A stretch of DNA of 64,000 nucleotides from Kuschelorhynchus macadamiae (Eukaryota; Arthropoda; Insecta; Coleoptera; Curculionidae): NCBI GenBank assembly GCA_030620095.1, contig JAUTXW010000056.1, forward strand, positions 1,489,501-1,553,500, in the 5' to 3' direction. The first letter of the stretch is position 1. Each line of letters begins with the position of its first letter. Under the pieces are notes generated by a model that saw only the letters and a list, made by a program, of their open reading frames with translations, was not told where the DNA came from and searched no databases. Below are positions 61,640 through 64,000 of this stretch, piece after piece. A program made the translations under genes and the position numbers.

Positions 61640-62480
61640 AATGAATCGATTTTAAAAAAAGTATTATAATTGTGAAAAAAATCACCCTCTGAGATTTTTG
61701 CAGATATTTGCGTTTTAGGGTCCCCGGACACCGAAAAACATGTCCTCTCATTTCCGTCAGTCTCAAATTTTTGCTCTAAAATCAAGGGTTATACGGGGAT
61801 GAAATGTTTACTTTTTTGTAAAAATCCAATTTGGTGGAAGAAAATGGCAGCCTCACAAAGAAAATCATTATTAAGAAGCTACTTATCGAATATCGTAAAT
61901 AAAGTGTGATATGAGGACAAGTCTAAAATCAAAGGTCATATGGGGATGAAATGTTTACATTTTTGTAAAAATACTATTTGGTGGAAGTGTAAGTAACTAA
62001 AGTGTGATATTTTTGAGTTAACCCATTCTGGCGGAACGAAATGGCACCCTAATGAAAAGGTAAAAAGTTCAGTATTAGAAAACAAATTTCACTCCAATCG
62101 ACTTGAAATTATGCTCAAAAATCAAGTCTTAAACAGAGACAGACCGGTAAATTTTTAGTGCAAATCTCATATGGCAAACAAAATGGCGGCCTAATAAAAT
62201 GTTTAAATATTCGGTAAAATTCCTGGAACAAAACCTTCTTTTTATGGAGGAAAATAATAAAGGATCTAATTTATTTTTTGTAGACTATGTAAATATTTTT
62301 ATGAGGAATAAATAATAATAATAAATAAATAACAAAAAAAAGTAATTAAGTTACAATTTATAGGATTTGTATACAGTTATAACCAAATCATTATTTGCAT
62401 ACATGAACTGTTTATTATAATTGGAATTCTGTACGAAGTAAGATGTGGCTAAAGATGAATTTACCGATTTTTTCGGTTCA
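61640..62480 (+). repeat. B repeat, dispersed copy with S-type end
   Basis: Starts near GTGAAAAAAATCACCCTCTG and keeps TTTTAGGGTCCCCGGACACC, GGTTATACGGGGATG and AAAATGGCGGCC (62181). It ends with GAATTTACCGATTTTTTC at 62457-62474, the same end as the S segment at 26085. There are no T units in between, which suggests the T array is an insertion or expansion in the 22.4-26.1 kb copy. Confidence 0.7.
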
Positions 62481-63149
62481 GAGGTCGTTTCTTTCGCTTC
62501 ATGGGATCCCGTATTAAATCACTCATTATTTTTTTGTTGTACGAGAAAGACTAAAATCTATTTAACGGTGCACGGTAATTAAAACATTATATGACCTCTA
62601 AAAAAGAATCAGAGTATAGAGTTTTTCTTTTTTAGGTGCTGTGAATACGTTTAAGTCCAATATATTCAATCAATGTGTGGGACACTCTGGTATGTAATAA
62701 AGAATGTGTAGAAATTGTTATCAGGTAAAATCAAATAACAAAAACTGGACTTTGAAGTTTTTCTTTTCAAACTGTTTAAGATACGTGTACGTCTGTCTAT
62801 ATCACGCACAGGTTGGCAGTCAAATATTGGACACATGGTGTCCATAAAATGTTATAAGAATTAGTCAAATTTGGAAAACTGAATCTTAAAGATCTTATTT
62901 CGTAATTTACTCGATCTGGATACTCTCCTCCATAGTATCCCCGTGCCACATTATTTGTAGAAATTCAGGAATTTTGAAAATGTAACGTTGCTGTTGTAGA
63001 TATTCTGAATGTGATACTTTAAGAACCCCAAGCCGTGGATTTTCGGCAGTAGCCCTTTGGACTGAGGAACAGCAACATATCGGTTGGATCAGGTTTTTAG
63101 TGCAGAAAATGTAAAAGCAAATAAAAACAAACTTTTTAAAATTCTAGTT
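62481..63149. other. AT-rich DNA, no gene found
   Basis: No coding or structured signal seen. Confidence 0.4.
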
Positions 63150-63200
63150 TGCCAAGCCAATTGGAGGTACATCGGTGATGTACATCTAATTGGCTTGACA
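63150..63200. other. Near-perfect hairpin, 24-bp stem, 3-nt loop
   Basis: The arm at 63150-63173 (TGCCAAGCCAATTGGAGGTA...) pairs with 63177-63200 at 21 of 24 positions, leaving only GGT as loop. It could be a small palindrome or the core of a MITE. The loop is too short for a usual microRNA precursor. Confidence 0.7.
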
Positions 63201-63647
63201 GGAGATAATTCGTCTTGCCGATTGCAAGCAAGCTTATATTGAGTCTACAGGTCAAACCTTATTGTGTTGGTGGCTAGTAGCAGAACATGGAGACAAATCT
63301 AAATGTAACCTAGAAGAGTTTGGCAAAAAGTGTCTGTCCAGACCAATAAGTGAAACAGAAAAACATATATCCGGAATATTAAAAAAAAAACTTTAAAGTC
63401 ACGTAGCTACAAAATGTTTAAACAATTATATGTTGTGTAACTATTAAATTCGCATCAATTTGGGCTTGGAATTAATATAAATTTAAAATAATGTGAGCAA
63501 GACCGAGGAAGTAATATTCGTCATCTGCCAGAACTGGAAATTTTTTTGAAATTATCAAAAATGGCATTTCTTTAACGAGTTTTAGGTTGCTTTTAATACA
63601 AATTTATGCCAGTATACCAAATTTTAATCCCATCAAAATTTATGTCA

Positions 63648-63690
63648 TCTGCTGGTGATGCTAACTTGGTTAGCGAAACGCGCGTCCAGA
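63648..63690 (+). ncRNA. Hammerhead-ribozyme-like motif, complete type I layout
   Basis: Plus strand: stem I strand TCTG (63648-63651), core CTGGTGA (63652-63658; consensus CTGANGA, so A6 is G), an extra T, stem II GCTAAC...GTTAGC (63660-63665 with 63669-63674), GAAA (63675-63678), a short stem III AC-GCGC-GT and cleavage-site C (63686). Then CAGA (63687-63690) pairs fully with TCTG. The GAAACGCGCGTC block is one I recall from Penelope-type and retrozyme repeats of other invertebrates. The A6 change would be expected to weaken or abolish cleavage. Confidence 0.6.
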
Positions 63691-64000
63691 ACGTAACTAG
63701 TTGTGATGTAGGGTGGTTAAAACTCTTGTATTTTGATCTATCTTTCACCACAGTTTCAAGTGTTAGGATTTAATCCCATGTTTAAATTTGTTTTTTTAGC
63801 CTTTTCGAAAAATCCTGTATTTCTACCTATATATAATAAAGTAATATTAAGGTCGAACCAAATGTCAAAAACCAAGCTAGGTGTAGTCTTATCACTAATA
63901 CACCACTGATATCTATAAACTGACCTTAATTGTATATATTTGGTTTTTATTATTTCATTTCAGATTTCTATGAGCATGTCACCAAATAATTTTTTTTAAA
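63691..64000. other. AT-rich flank of the hammerhead-like motif
   Basis: A TTTAATCCCAT...AAATTT word at about 63770 repeats one at 63623, 147 bp upstream, hinting at a second partial monomer of the same repeat. Nothing else seen. Confidence 0.35.

Overview
This is a eukaryotic window, almost certainly from an insect. It is AT-rich and intron-bearing, and full of mobile-element remains typical of insect genomes: LINEs, BEL/Pao, Tc1/mariner, pogo/Tigger, hAT and MITEs. It also has a short TTAGG-type telomere-like motif. No prokaryotic features (operons, Shine-Dalgarno sites, CRISPR) are present. A beetle-like genome is my guess, but the order cannot be fixed from sequence alone.

Region 1 (1-7.85 kb) is the only clearly functional-looking genic part. 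On the minus strand lies a complete gene of eight coding exons (2340-7265), preceded by a probable non-coding exon, encoding a 523-residue protein of the SAMD3-like family. Only 51 bases after its stop codon begins an uninterrupted 762-codon reading frame (1-2288, minus) that runs off the left edge. It has two C2H2 zinc fingers and a body like the animal relatives of Tnp2/CACTA-type transposases. The two could be one transcription unit or the two genes of a large mobile element. Two foldback MITEs sit in an intron of the SAMD3-like gene.

Region 2 (8.3-13.3 kb) is a nearly full-length but broken LINE on the minus strand, with a DUF4780-like ORF1, endonuclease, reverse transcriptase and RNase H.

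Region 3 (14.4-26.1 kb) is the most unusual. It contains a roughly 6.7 kb inverted repeat (15.13-21.84 kb), a smaller nested palindrome, several copies of a 'B' repeat (imperfect units of 520-670 bp with many AAAATGGCGGC motifs), and arrays of a 'T' repeat with a period of about 230 bp. Each T unit carries a motif with the layout of a type I hammerhead ribozyme: CTGANGA, stem II, GAAAC, GTC, closed by a pairing stem I. Similar motifs with different but still complementary stem I sequences occur in a second repeat family (14.6 kb) and at 63.65 kb. Together they point to retrozyme-like or Penelope-derived repeats.

Region 4 (26-51 kb) is mostly AT-rich DNA with relics: a pogo/Tigger transposase, two Tc1-like transposases, a 270-bp hAT MITE with a perfect 8-bp target duplication, an internally deleted hAT transposase, a BEL/Pao retroelement, and a decayed 18S rRNA fragment. 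It also has two CpG-rich patches that may be regulatory, and two unrecognised exon-like reading frames on the minus strand.

Region 5 (51.6-64 kb) has a second LINE (plus strand, ORF1 plus ORF2, tail of ATT repeats), two further B-repeat copies and several AT microsatellites. Apart from the two left-hand genes, every coding trace is a decayed mobile element, so the window reads as one end of a gene followed by a repeat-dominated intergenic tract.
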